Source: Sedimenticola sp.
Lineage (GTDB): Bacteria; Pseudomonadota; Gammaproteobacteria; Chromatiales; Chromatiaceae
Length of the DNA: 23,528 nt
Direction of reading: 5' to 3'
Assembly: GCA_030590525.1 (NCBI GenBank)
Contig: JAUUYI010000001.1
Span: 1-23,528, forward strand
Shown here: piece after piece, positions 16,862 to 23,528 of the stretch
Position numbering within the stretch: position 1 is the first letter of the stretch
Layout: each line of letters begins with the position of its first letter
Made by a program: the position numbers and the translations under genes
Notes under the pieces: model-generated
What the model was told of the DNA's origin: nothing
What the model saw: the letters and a program-made list of their open reading frames with translations, nothing else
The model's database searches: none

Positions 16862-19800
16862 ATGACTGCTCCCGGTTTCGTTCATCTCAACCTGCACTCC
16901 GAATACTCCCTGGTCGATGGCCTGGTGCGGATAAAGCCCTTGGTAAACGCCGTGGCCGAATCCGGGATGCCGGCCGTCGCGGTGACTGATCAGTGCAATC
17001 TTTTTTCCCTGGTCAAGTTCTACAAGGCGGCCATCAGCGCCGGGGTAAAGCCCATTTTCGGGGTCGATGCCTGGGTGCGGGACCCGGAAAACGCCAACCG
17101 CCCGTTTCGACTGACGCTGCTGGTGCAGAATCATCAAGGCTACCGCAATATAACCCGCCTGATATCCCGCAGCTATCGGGAGGGGCAGCACCTGGGGCGT
17201 CCGATGCTGGACCGTTCCTGGCTGGACCGGTCCAGCTGTAGCGGCATTATTGCGCTCTCCGGTGGCAGGGAGGGGGATGTGGGCAGAGTGCTGCTGGCAG
17301 GGAAGACGGACCAGGCGGATGTCTGCCTCAGCCATTGGCTGGACCTGTTTGGCGACCGCTACTACCTGGAGTTGCAGCGCACCGGCCGGGACCGGGAGGA
17401 GCAGTGCCTTCATGCGAGCGTGGAGCTTGCCATCCGACGGGACGTGCCGGTGGTTGCGACCAATGACGTCCGGTTTCTCCTGACGGGAGATTATGAGGCC
17501 CACGAGGTGCGGGTCTGTATCCACGAGGGTCGTACGCTGGATGATTCACGACGACCGAAGAACTACAGCGACCAGCAGTATCTCCGCACCCCGGAGGAGA
17601 TGGGCGAGCTGTTCTCCGATATACCGGAGGCGCTGGAAAACAGCGTGGAGATTGCGCGACGCTGCAATCTTGAACTGACATTGGGAAAAAATTTCCTGCC
17701 GGATTTTCCGGTGCCCGCAGGGATGACCATCGAGGCGTTCTTCAGCGAAGAGGCGCGTAAGGGGCTGCAGTGGCGGTTGCAGCAGATATTCGAGTCTGAT
17801 ACGCAGAGGATTCTGGAGGAACGGCCGGTATACGACGAGCGATTACAGATCGAGCTGGACGTAATCAATCAGATGGGTTTTCCGGGTTACTTTCTGATCG
17901 TTGCAGATTTTATCCGGTGGGCCAAGGATAACGATATCCCCGTGGGTCCGGGACGTGGCTCGGGGGCCGGTTCACTCGTGGCCTATGCACTGAAGATAAC
18001 CGACCTGGATCCAATCGAACACGATTTGCTGTTTGAGCGTTTTCTCAATCCGGAACGGGTTTCCATGCCTGATTTCGACATCGACTTCTGCATGGAAAAG
18101 CGGGACCGGGTGATCGACTACGTGGCGCAGCGCTATGGGCGGGATTCCGTCTCTCAGATCATCACCTATGGTTCGATGGCAGCCAAGGCGGTAGTACGTG
18201 ATGTGGGACGGGTTCTGGGTCATCCCTACGGGTTCACCGACCGGATTGCCAAGATGATTCCGTTTGAAATTGGCATGACGCTGGAAAAAGCCCTGGGAGA
18301 GAGCGAAGATCTGGGCAGGGCTTATCGTAGTGAAGAGGAGGTGACCCAGCTCATCGATATGGCGAAGAAGCTGGAGGGCCTTACCCGCAATGCAGGAAAA
18401 CATGCGGGGGGCGTGGTTATCGCGCCGACGGTGTTGACAGACTTTACCCCCCTTTACTGCGAACCGGGTGGTGAGAATCTGGTGACCCAGTTTGACAAGG
18501 ATGATGTGGAGCAGGTGGGGCTGGTAAAGTTCGATTTTCTGGGGCTGCGCACCCTTACCATCATTGACTGGGCCCTGAAGAACATCAATCAGGAACGCCG
18601 GGAACGGGCGCTGGAGCCGCTCGATATCGACCGTATCCCGATGGACGATGAGCTGGCGTTTCAGGCGCTGAAACGACAGGAAACCACCGCCGTGTTCCAG
18701 CTGGAATCCCCCGGGATGAAGAAATTGATCAAGAAGCTGCAACCTGACAGCTTCGACGACATCACCGCGCTGGTGGCTCTGTTTCGCCCCGGGCCCCTCC
18801 AATCGGGGATGGTGGATGACTTCATTGCGCGCAAACACGGGCAGCAGGAGGTGGTCTATCCACACCCGACCCTGGAGCCCATTCTCAAGCCGACCTATGG
18901 TGTCATTCTCTACCAGGAGCAGGTGATGCAGATTGCCCAGGTACTTGCGGGGTATTCGCTTGGGGGGGCCGATCTGTTGCGCCGGGCCATGGGTAAGAAG
19001 AAGCTGGAGGAGATGGCCAAGCAACGTGAGATCTTCATGCAGGGTGCTCTGGCCCAGGGGGTAGAGGAGGAGACTGCCACCCACATTTTCGATTTGATGG
19101 AGAAGTTTGCCGGCTACGGTTTCAACAAGTCCCACTCTGCCGCCTATGCCCTGGTTTCGTACCAGACCCTCTGGCTGAAGACCCACTACCCTGCCGCCTT
19201 CATGGCGGCGGTACTGTCCGCGGATATGGATACGACGGACAAGGTAGTTCCTCTCATCGACGAGTGCCGGAGCATGAAGCTGAAGGTTGGACCTCCCCAT
19301 GTCAACCGTTCGGAGTTCATGTTTACGGTGGTGGGGGACGACTCGATTAACTATGGCCTGGGCGCGATCAAAGGGGTAGGGGGGGCGGCCATCGAAAGCA
19401 TCGTCGATTCCCGCCGGAGTGGTGAAAGCTACTGTGACCTGTTCGATTTCTGCCGCCGAATCGATCTGCGCAAGGCGAACCGGCGGGTGCTGGATTCGTT
19501 GATCCGGGCCGGCGCCCTGGATGAGCTGGGGGGCAACCGGGCAACCCTTATGGCACAGTTGCCGCTGGCCCTGAAGATGGCGGAACAGCATCATGCCATG
19601 GAGGCAGCGGGGCAGGAGGACCTGTTCGGACTGGTGAATCCTGAGCCCCATTCTCCGGTGAATCTGCAGGTAGTGCCTGACGATAGTGACGAGTGGGACG
19701 AGGAATTGCGGTTGCAGGGAGAAAAAGAGACTCTGGGTCTCTACTTGACCGGCCACCCGATTGCGCGTTACGAGCCGGAACTGGCGGGGCTGGGGATAAG

Positions 19801-20461
19801 CAGGATTTCCAGTCTGTCACTCGAAGGCGGGGGGAACGATGGCGGGTATCGCAAGCGTGGTGGCCCGCGGGTGATGGTGGCAGGCCTGGTGGTTTCAGTG
19901 AACCGTCGGCAGACCCAGAACGGATATATGGCGACCCTGTTGCTGGATGACCGCACCGGCCGGATAGAGGCGACCCTGTTCAAGGAGGCCTGCGAAACTT
20001 ACCAGGAGCTGCTGACCAGTGACCAGGTGCTGGTGGTCACTGGCAGCCTGAACTACGACGAGTATCGTGGTGGCCTGGGTATCCGGGTGGATCAGCTGAT
20101 TGCATTCGAGCAGGCCCGTGCCCTGCATGCGGGATCCCTGAGGCTCAGGCTGGATGGGACCGTATTGGCGGAGGAGGGTCGGTCGGTTGCAGATTTTGCT
20201 CGGAAGCTGGGGCAGACCCTGGAAGGCTATCAGGCAGGAGCCTGTGCTATCCAGCTCGTCTATCGGCGACTGGGTGCAAGGGGGGTGCTCCTGTTCTGCG
20301 ATGAGTGGAAGGTGAAGCCGATGGACGAGTTGTTGCGGCGACTGGAGCGGTTGCTGGGGCCTGGGGGGGTTGAGGTGGTCTATGCTGCAGATCGCGCTCA
20401 GCGGGTTGAACCTGCTGCTGTGCCAGCGAAGAGGAAGGGTGTAAAGCAACATCCCGGGTAA
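16862..20461 (+). CDS. dnaE: DNA polymerase III subunit alpha
   Basis: DnaE is the replicative polymerase catalytic subunit. The 1199-residue product (E. coli 1160) starts with a PHP domain (FVHLNLHSEYSLVDG, residues 6-20). The palm carries catalytic Asp406 and Asp408 in PDFDIDFCMEKRDRV and Asp558 in KFDFLGLRTL. Other landmarks are GPGRGSGAGSLVAY, KHAGGVVIAPT, a helix-hairpin-helix region with GYGFNKSHSAAYALVSYQ, the sliding-clamp motif QEDLF at 918-922, and an OB fold at about 1000-1080. The start aligns with E. coli, and no stronger start exists upstream. It is separated from rnhB and accA by long gaps that contain repeats, so it probably has its own promoter. Confidence 0.98.
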   Translation: MTAPGFVHLNLHSEYSLVDGLVRIKPLVNAVAESGMPAVAVTDQCNLFSLVKFYKAAISAGVKPIFGVDAWVRDPENANRPFRLTLLVQNHQGYRNITRLISRSYREGQHLGRPMLDRSWLDRSSCSGIIALSGGREGDVGRVLLAGKTDQADVCLSHWLDLFGDRYYLELQRTGRDREEQCLHASVELAIRRDVPVVATNDVRFLLTGDYEAHEVRVCIHEGRTLDDSRRPKNYSDQQYLRTPEEMGELFSDIPEALENSVEIARRCNLELTLGKNFLPDFPVPAGMTIEAFFSEEARKGLQWRLQQIFESDTQRILEERPVYDERLQIELDVINQMGFPGYFLIVADFIRWAKDNDIPVGPGRGSGAGSLVAYALKITDLDPIEHDLLFERFLNPERVSMPDFDIDFCMEKRDRVIDYVAQRYGRDSVSQIITYGSMAAKAVVRDVGRVLGHPYGFTDRIAKMIPFEIGMTLEKALGESEDLGRAYRSEEEVTQLIDMAKKLEGLTRNAGKHAGGVVIAPTVLTDFTPLYCEPGGENLVTQFDKDDVEQVGLVKFDFLGLRTLTIIDWALKNINQERRERALEPLDIDRIPMDDELAFQALKRQETTAVFQLESPGMKKLIKKLQPDSFDDITALVALFRPGPLQSGMVDDFIARKHGQQEVVYPHPTLEPILKPTYGVILYQEQVMQIAQVLAGYSLGGADLLRRAMGKKKLEEMAKQREIFMQGALAQGVEEETATHIFDLMEKFAGYGFNKSHSAAYALVSYQTLWLKTHYPAAFMAAVLSADMDTTDKVVPLIDECRSMKLKVGPPHVNRSEFMFTVVGDDSINYGLGAIKGVGGAAIESIVDSRRSGESYCDLFDFCRRIDLRKANRRVLDSLIRAGALDELGGNRATLMAQLPLALKMAEQHHAMEAAGQEDLFGLVNPEPHSPVNLQVVPDDSDEWDEELRLQGEKETLGLYLTGHPIARYEPELAGLGISRISSLSLEGGGNDGGYRKRGGPRVMVAGLVVSVNRRQTQNGYMATLLLDDRTGRIEATLFKEACETYQELLTSDQVLVVTGSLNYDEYRGGLGIRVDQLIAFEQARALHAGSLRLRLDGTVLAEEGRSVADFARKLGQTLEGYQAGACAIQLVYRRLGARGVLLFCDEWKVKPMDELLRRLERLLGPGGVEVVYAADRAQRVEPAAVPAKRKGVKQHPG

Positions 20462-20554
20462 GGGCCACGGAAAAAAATAAAATATCCAATCTTGCTCCTC
20501 CTACCCCAAAATAATGGTAACCGTTCAGATCCTTGCGTCGGATCCACGCTGTAG

Positions 20555-20591
20555 GGCCGAATTCATTCGGCCAAATGCGAATAAATTCGCA
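20555..20591. repeat. REP-like double palindrome
   Basis: Two adjacent palindromes are visible: GGCCGAATTCATTCGGCC (20555-20572) and TGCGAATAAATTCGCA (20576-20591), three bases apart. Both have a GCGAAT/GCCGAAT arm and an AT-rich loop. Paired short palindromes of this kind are typical of REP/BIME-type intergenic repeats in gammaproteobacteria. Family membership is inferred from form. Confidence 0.75.
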
Positions 20592-20780
20592 CCTGCATAC
20601 GGGGGGAGTCAGCGGCTATGAGGAGGAAGACCGAATGGCTACAGCCCAGTGCCAAATTAACCGGTGTGCTGAATAGTTACCGCCCCTGTAAGTTTCAACC
20701 CTGACGGGCATTATCCGTATCATCCGGCGATTGCCCCCTGCAGCATCCCGATTGGCCTGTAATAATTGCCTTGAATCCGG

Positions 20781-20786
20781 TATATT
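20781..20786 (+). promoter_or_regulatory. Candidate -10 box directly upstream of accA
   Basis: TATATT lies 7 bases before the accA ATG, in the context TATATTTCCGCCCATG. It resembles the dnaE upstream sequence TACAATTTCCGGCATG. A possible -35 is TGTAAT (20759-20764) with a 16-base spacer, which is a weak match. There is no Shine-Dalgarno before accA. Confidence 0.3.
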
Positions 20787-20793
20787 TCCGCCC

Positions 20794-21753
20794 ATGAATC
20801 TTAACTTCCTCGATTTTGAGCAGCCGATCGCAGAGCTTGAGGCGAAGATCGAAGAATTACGGTTGGTTGGGAACGATAACGAGATCAATATCCAGGACGA
20901 GATCGCTCGTCTGGAAAACAAGAGCCGCGCCCTCACCGAATCGATCTTCTCCAATCTGAAGCCGTGGCAGATCGCGCAACTGGCACGCCATCCCCAGCGG
21001 CCTTATCTGCTGGATTACGTGAGGCTCATTTTCGAAGATTTTGAAGAGTTGCATGGAGACCGTGCCTATTCGGATGACAAAGCCATCGTGGGCGGTGTTG
21101 CGCGCCTGGAGGGCCGGCCAGTGATGCTGCTCGGGCAGCAGAAAGGGCGTGATACCACGGAGAAGATCTCTCGCAACTTTGGTATGCCTCGCCCTGAAGG
21201 TTATCGGAAAGCACTGAGGCTGATGGAGACCGCAGAGCGGTTTCGACTCCCGATCCTGACTTTTATCGACACGCCGGGCGCCTACCCCGGCATCGATGCG
21301 GAGGAACGGGGGCAGAGCGAAGCCATTGCCCGGAACCTGTTGGTGATGGCCGGTCTCAGAACGCCTGTCATCTGCACTGTGATGGGTGAAGGGGGGTCGG
21401 GTGGTGCGCTTGCCATTGGTGTCGGTGATCGGGTGATGATGTTCGAATACAGCACCTACTCGGTGATTTCACCCGAAGGGTGTGCCTCTATTCTCTGGAA
21501 GAGCGCAGACAAGGCACCGCTGGCGGCGGAAGCGATGGCTATTACCTCGGACCGCTTGAAAGAGATGAACCTGATTGACGGCATCATCCCGGAACCCCTG
21601 GGGGGGGCCCACAGGGACCTGGAAACCGCGGCCCGGAATCTGCAGCTGGCCCTGCTGGAGTCCCTCGAACGCCTTGAGGCGATACCTCTCGATAAGCTGT
21701 TGGAAGATCGCTACCAGCGGTTGATGTCTTACGGTGAATTTACCGAGAGCTGA
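20794..21753 (+). CDS. accA: Acetyl-CoA carboxylase carboxyltransferase subunit alpha
   Basis: AccA is the alpha half of the carboxyltransferase that makes malonyl-CoA, the first committed step of fatty-acid synthesis, and acts with AccD, which is not in the window. The 319-residue product equals E. coli in length and aligns from the first residues ([22 protein letters not shown]). Landmarks are [38 protein letters not shown], the glycine-rich [15 protein letters not shown], and the end [11 protein letters not shown]. An in-frame extension to 20731 was rejected because it lies in the non-coding gap and lacks similarity. No Shine-Dalgarno precedes the start. A run of eight G occurs in the PLGGAHRD codons. 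Confidence 0.97.
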   Translation: MNLNFLDFEQPIAELEAKIEELRLVGNDNEINIQDEIARLENKSRALTESIFSNLKPWQIAQLARHPQRPYLLDYVRLIFEDFEELHGDRAYSDDKAIVGGVARLEGRPVMLLGQQKGRDTTEKISRNFGMPRPEGYRKALRLMETAERFRLPILTFIDTPGAYPGIDAEERGQSEAIARNLLVMAGLRTPVICTVMGEGGSGGALAIGVGDRVMMFEYSTYSVISPEGCASILWKSADKAPLAAEAMAITSDRLKEMNLIDGIIPEPLGGAHRDLETAARNLQLALLESLERLEAIPLDKLLEDRYQRLMSYGEFTES

Positions 21754-21762
21754 TGTAGAGGC

Positions 21763-21985
21763 AGGTACTAGGTACTAGGTACTAGGAAAAAAACAAAGCA
21801 AAGGTAAAACCAACCCAAACTTCGCCTTCAGCCGATAGAATCAGGACCGAGCTGATGACAAGGTGAGAAGTCAGAATTAACACCCCAAACCCTCAACAAC
21901 GGGTCCCCTCTCCCCCCGGGAGAGGGACAGGGTGAGGGGATCAGACAGGCCTTTCCTCGGACCTCGGTCCTGTTTTTCCTAGGAT
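21763..21985. repeat. Heptamer-bounded intergenic element, copy B (accA-tilS)
   Basis: The left end has AGGTACT three times plus AGG (21763-21786). An A-rich core to about 21819 follows. The right end has CCTCGGACCTCGGTCCTG, TTTTT and CCTAGGA (about 21955-21985). The left end plus core is the reverse complement of the core and heptamers at 119-175: the last 21 core bases agree at 16 positions and all differences are transitions. The right end matches 170-190 in direct orientation (TCGGTCCTGTTTTT-like). A GATCCCCTC palindrome sits inside. It fills the accA-tilS gap of 247 bases. Confidence 0.8.
21901..21942. repeat. GATCCCCTC-type palindrome, copy 3 (inside element B)
   Basis: Read on the minus strand it begins GATCCCCTCACCCTGTCCC, centres on CTCCCGGGGGGAG and ends AGGGGACCC. 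It is the best-formed member of the family in this window and matches 12560-12600 over its first half. It can fold as a GC-rich hairpin downstream of accA. Confidence 0.7.
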
Positions 21986-22000
21986 CTTTTTTTGCCTACA

Positions 22001-23320
22001 ATGTCACTTCCCCAACAATTGCTCGAGACGCTTTCGGCGCTGCCTGTTCCCGGGTGTTATCGGGTTGCTTACAGTGGTGGCCGGGACTCCCATGTATTGC
22101 TGCATGCCCTGTGTGGCCTGCGCGAAAAGTTGCAGGCCCCTCTCTCTGCTGTTCATGTAGACCATGGTCTGCAGACGGCTTCGCCCCGCTGGGCCGAACA
22201 TTGTCGGGAGATCAGCAGGCAGCTTCAGATTCCCCTCGAGATTATCCGGCTGGCATTACAACCGGAGAAGGGGCGAAGTCTGGAAGAGCAGGCGCGTCAG
22301 GAACGCTATCGGGCCTTCTCCGGGTTGATGAGGCCAGGAGAGATGCTGCTGATGGCCCATCACCAGGAGGATCAGGCAGAGACGGTACTGCTGCAGCTGT
22401 TGCGGGGGGCCGGGCCGGCCGGTCTCGCCGCCATGCCAATAGTGGTGGAATTTGGTCCCGGCTATCAGGCCAGGCCTTTGCTGGCACAGCCACGACGGGT
22501 GCTCGATGAGTATGCGCTGAGCAACCGGCTGATCTGGGTGGAGGATCCCAGCAATCAGGAGACCGGCTTTGATCGCAATTACCTGCGCCGGGAGGTGATG
22601 CCGCTGCTCACTGAACGCTGGCCTTCTCTGGCGCGTACCCTTGCCCGCAGTGCCCGCCATTGCGCCGAGGCCCAGGGGTTGATTGATGAGGTCGCCGGGC
22701 AGGATTTGCTGCGCCTGCTGAAGCCCGGGGGCGATACCCTGTTGCTGTCCGGCCTGGTGTCACTGTCGGCACCTAAAGGCAGAGCAGTGTTGCGGGCCTG
22801 GATCAGAGGTAAAGGTTTCCAGCTTCCAAATACAGCCAGGCTCGACCGGATTCTGATGGAGATGAGTAGCGCGGCTGAGGAGCGTAATCCTTTGGTCCAC
22901 TGGCCCGGGGTGGAGGTGAGGCGTTACCGGGATCGGCTCTATCTCATGCCGCCACTGAAGAAGATCGAGCCCCATCTGAGCTTGCTATGGGACGGACGAA
23001 CGGTATTGGAACTCCCGGCTGGCCTGGGTCGCTTACGCGTTATCCCCAGTGAAGGGGGGCTCTCACTTCGACAGTGGGAGCAGGGGCGGATCCAGATACG
23101 GTTCCGGCACCAGAGAGAGAGGTTACAACTGTCCGGCAGAAGCCACTCTCAGAGCTTCAAAAACTTCTTTCAACAGCAAGCTATTCCCCCGTGGCAGCGG
23201 GGCCGTATCCCTTTTGTCTACATCGATGATCAATTGGCAGCAGTCGCAGATCTCGCCCAGTGTCGGCCCTTTACAGCGGGGAAGGGGGAACGGGGTATGC
23301 AGATACAGTGGGACAGGTGA
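22001..23320 (+). CDS. tilS: tRNA(Ile)-lysidine synthetase
   Basis: TilS attaches lysine to C34 of the CAU-anticodon tRNA-Ile with ATP, so that it reads AUA and is charged with isoleucine. The 439-residue product (E. coli 432) has the PP-loop SGGRDS at 25-30 followed by HVLLHAL, VHVDHGLQ, LMAHHQEDQAETVLLQLLRGAG, and the DPSNQETGFDRNYLRREVMP segment. The C-terminal domain ends with RSHSQSFKNFFQQQAIPPWQRGRIPFVYI. The start at 22001 was preferred; an in-frame TTG nine bases upstream is the alternative. No Shine-Dalgarno is apparent. The position after accA is common in gammaproteobacteria; pyrG, often next, is not reached here. Confidence 0.96.
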   Translation: MSLPQQLLETLSALPVPGCYRVAYSGGRDSHVLLHALCGLREKLQAPLSAVHVDHGLQTASPRWAEHCREISRQLQIPLEIIRLALQPEKGRSLEEQARQERYRAFSGLMRPGEMLLMAHHQEDQAETVLLQLLRGAGPAGLAAMPIVVEFGPGYQARPLLAQPRRVLDEYALSNRLIWVEDPSNQETGFDRNYLRREVMPLLTERWPSLARTLARSARHCAEAQGLIDEVAGQDLLRLLKPGGDTLLLSGLVSLSAPKGRAVLRAWIRGKGFQLPNTARLDRILMEMSSAAEERNPLVHWPGVEVRRYRDRLYLMPPLKKIEPHLSLLWDGRTVLELPAGLGRLRVIPSEGGLSLRQWEQGRIQIRFRHQRERLQLSGRSHSQSFKNFFQQQAIPPWQRGRIPFVYIDDQLAAVADLAQCRPFTAGKGERGMQIQWDR

Positions 23321-23374
23321 GTTAAGGGCTCGCGAAATAATAAGTCCCTGAATTTGGGGCGTCGAGGCGCCCGG

Positions 23375-23435
23375 CTGACAAGGCGTAACAACGCAGGAAT
23401 ATTCGTTATATTTCCAGTTGTTACAACGCAGTCAG
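23375..23435. repeat. Imperfect inverted repeat downstream of tilS
   Basis: GTAACAAC (23385-23392) pairs with GTTGTTAC (23417-23424). The helix extends outward to CTGAC (23375-23379) with GTCAG (23431-23435) across an internal loop, and inward as GGAATAT with ATATTTCC. It has no run of T and is more like an intergenic repeat than a terminator. TCAGGTAAC then occurs twice (23432-23440 and 23453-23461). Confidence 0.55.
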
Positions 23436-23475
23436 GTAACTTCTCAATAAGTTCAGGTAACAATCTGAAATATAG

Positions 23476-23501
23476 GGTGTATCAAGCGGAGCGGATACAC
23501 C
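23476..23501. repeat. Short inverted repeat GGTGTATC/GATACACC
   Basis: GGTGTATC (23476-23483) and GATACACC (23494-23501) flank the loop AAGCGGAGCG. The form TAGGGTG...AGCG...CACC resembles common intergenic repeats of gammaproteobacteria. It could be the edge of a larger element cut by the window end. Confidence 0.55.
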
Positions 23502-23528
23502 AGGCTAGGTCGCGTTGGTGGATCCGTC

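Larger units (their letters stand above)
20462..20793. other. Intergenic region dnaE-accA (332 bases), no gene
   Basis: No convincing coding frame or RNA gene was seen. It holds an A-rich stretch after the dnaE stop, a GTAACCGTTCA sequence (20517-20527) that is the inverse of the one just before dnaE, a REP-like double hairpin (20555-20591), and the accA upstream region with a candidate -10. Confidence 0.75.

Noticed and set aside
17972..19756. 594-codon open frame on the minus strand
   Set aside because: It lies wholly antisense to dnaE, whose polymerase motifs are unmistakable. The translated product shows no recognisable domain, and long antisense frames are common in GC-rich genes.
23375..23435. 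Integron attC site
   Set aside because: The inverted arms end in GTAACAAC/GTTGTTAC but do not match the RYYYAAC/GTTRRRY core pattern, and no integrase or cassettes are present.

Overview
This is a conserved housekeeping segment of a gammaproteobacterial chromosome, moderately GC-rich by eye. The evidence is gene order: map-glnD-dapD runs divergently from rpsB-tsf-pyrH-frr, followed by uppS-cdsA-dxr-rseP-bamA-skp, fabZ, rnhB, dnaE, accA and tilS. Placing dxr after cdsA follows the Pseudomonas/Chromatiales order, not the E. coli order. The genus cannot be fixed by eye. All 18 main genes look intact and of normal length, with catalytic residues present where I could check them. I see no rRNA, tRNA, CRISPR array, phage gene or transposase.

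Layout. Bases 1-208 hold a 7-bp tandem repeat array and a degenerate companion. The minus-strand cluster (209-4604) carries lysine/peptidoglycan precursor synthesis (dapD), nitrogen signalling (glnD) and N-terminal Met removal (map). A divergent control region (4605-4829) holds a strong-looking rpsB promoter and a structured leader that fits S2 autoregulation. The plus strand then encodes translation factors (rpsB, tsf, frr), UMP kinase (pyrH), isoprenoid and phospholipid precursors (uppS, cdsA, dxr), envelope biogenesis and stress (rseP, bamA, skp), fatty-acid synthesis (fabZ, accA), replication (rnhB, dnaE) and tRNA-Ile lysidine formation (tilS).

Two things stand out. First, lpxD, lpxA and lpxB, which usually flank fabZ in this cluster, are all missing: fabZ follows skp after 103 bases and overlaps rnhB by 8. 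Second, the wider intergenic gaps carry several repeat types. These are a 255-bp element with 27-bp terminal inverted repeats that ends 12 bases before rseP, a heptamer-bounded element present in two inverted copies about 21.7 kb apart, a family of GATCCCCTC-type palindromes, a REP-like double hairpin, and two inverted repeats after tilS. The repeats sit mainly where the conserved operon is broken into separate spacers. I found no clearly new protein-coding system; the novelty is in the repeat elements and the missing lpx genes.
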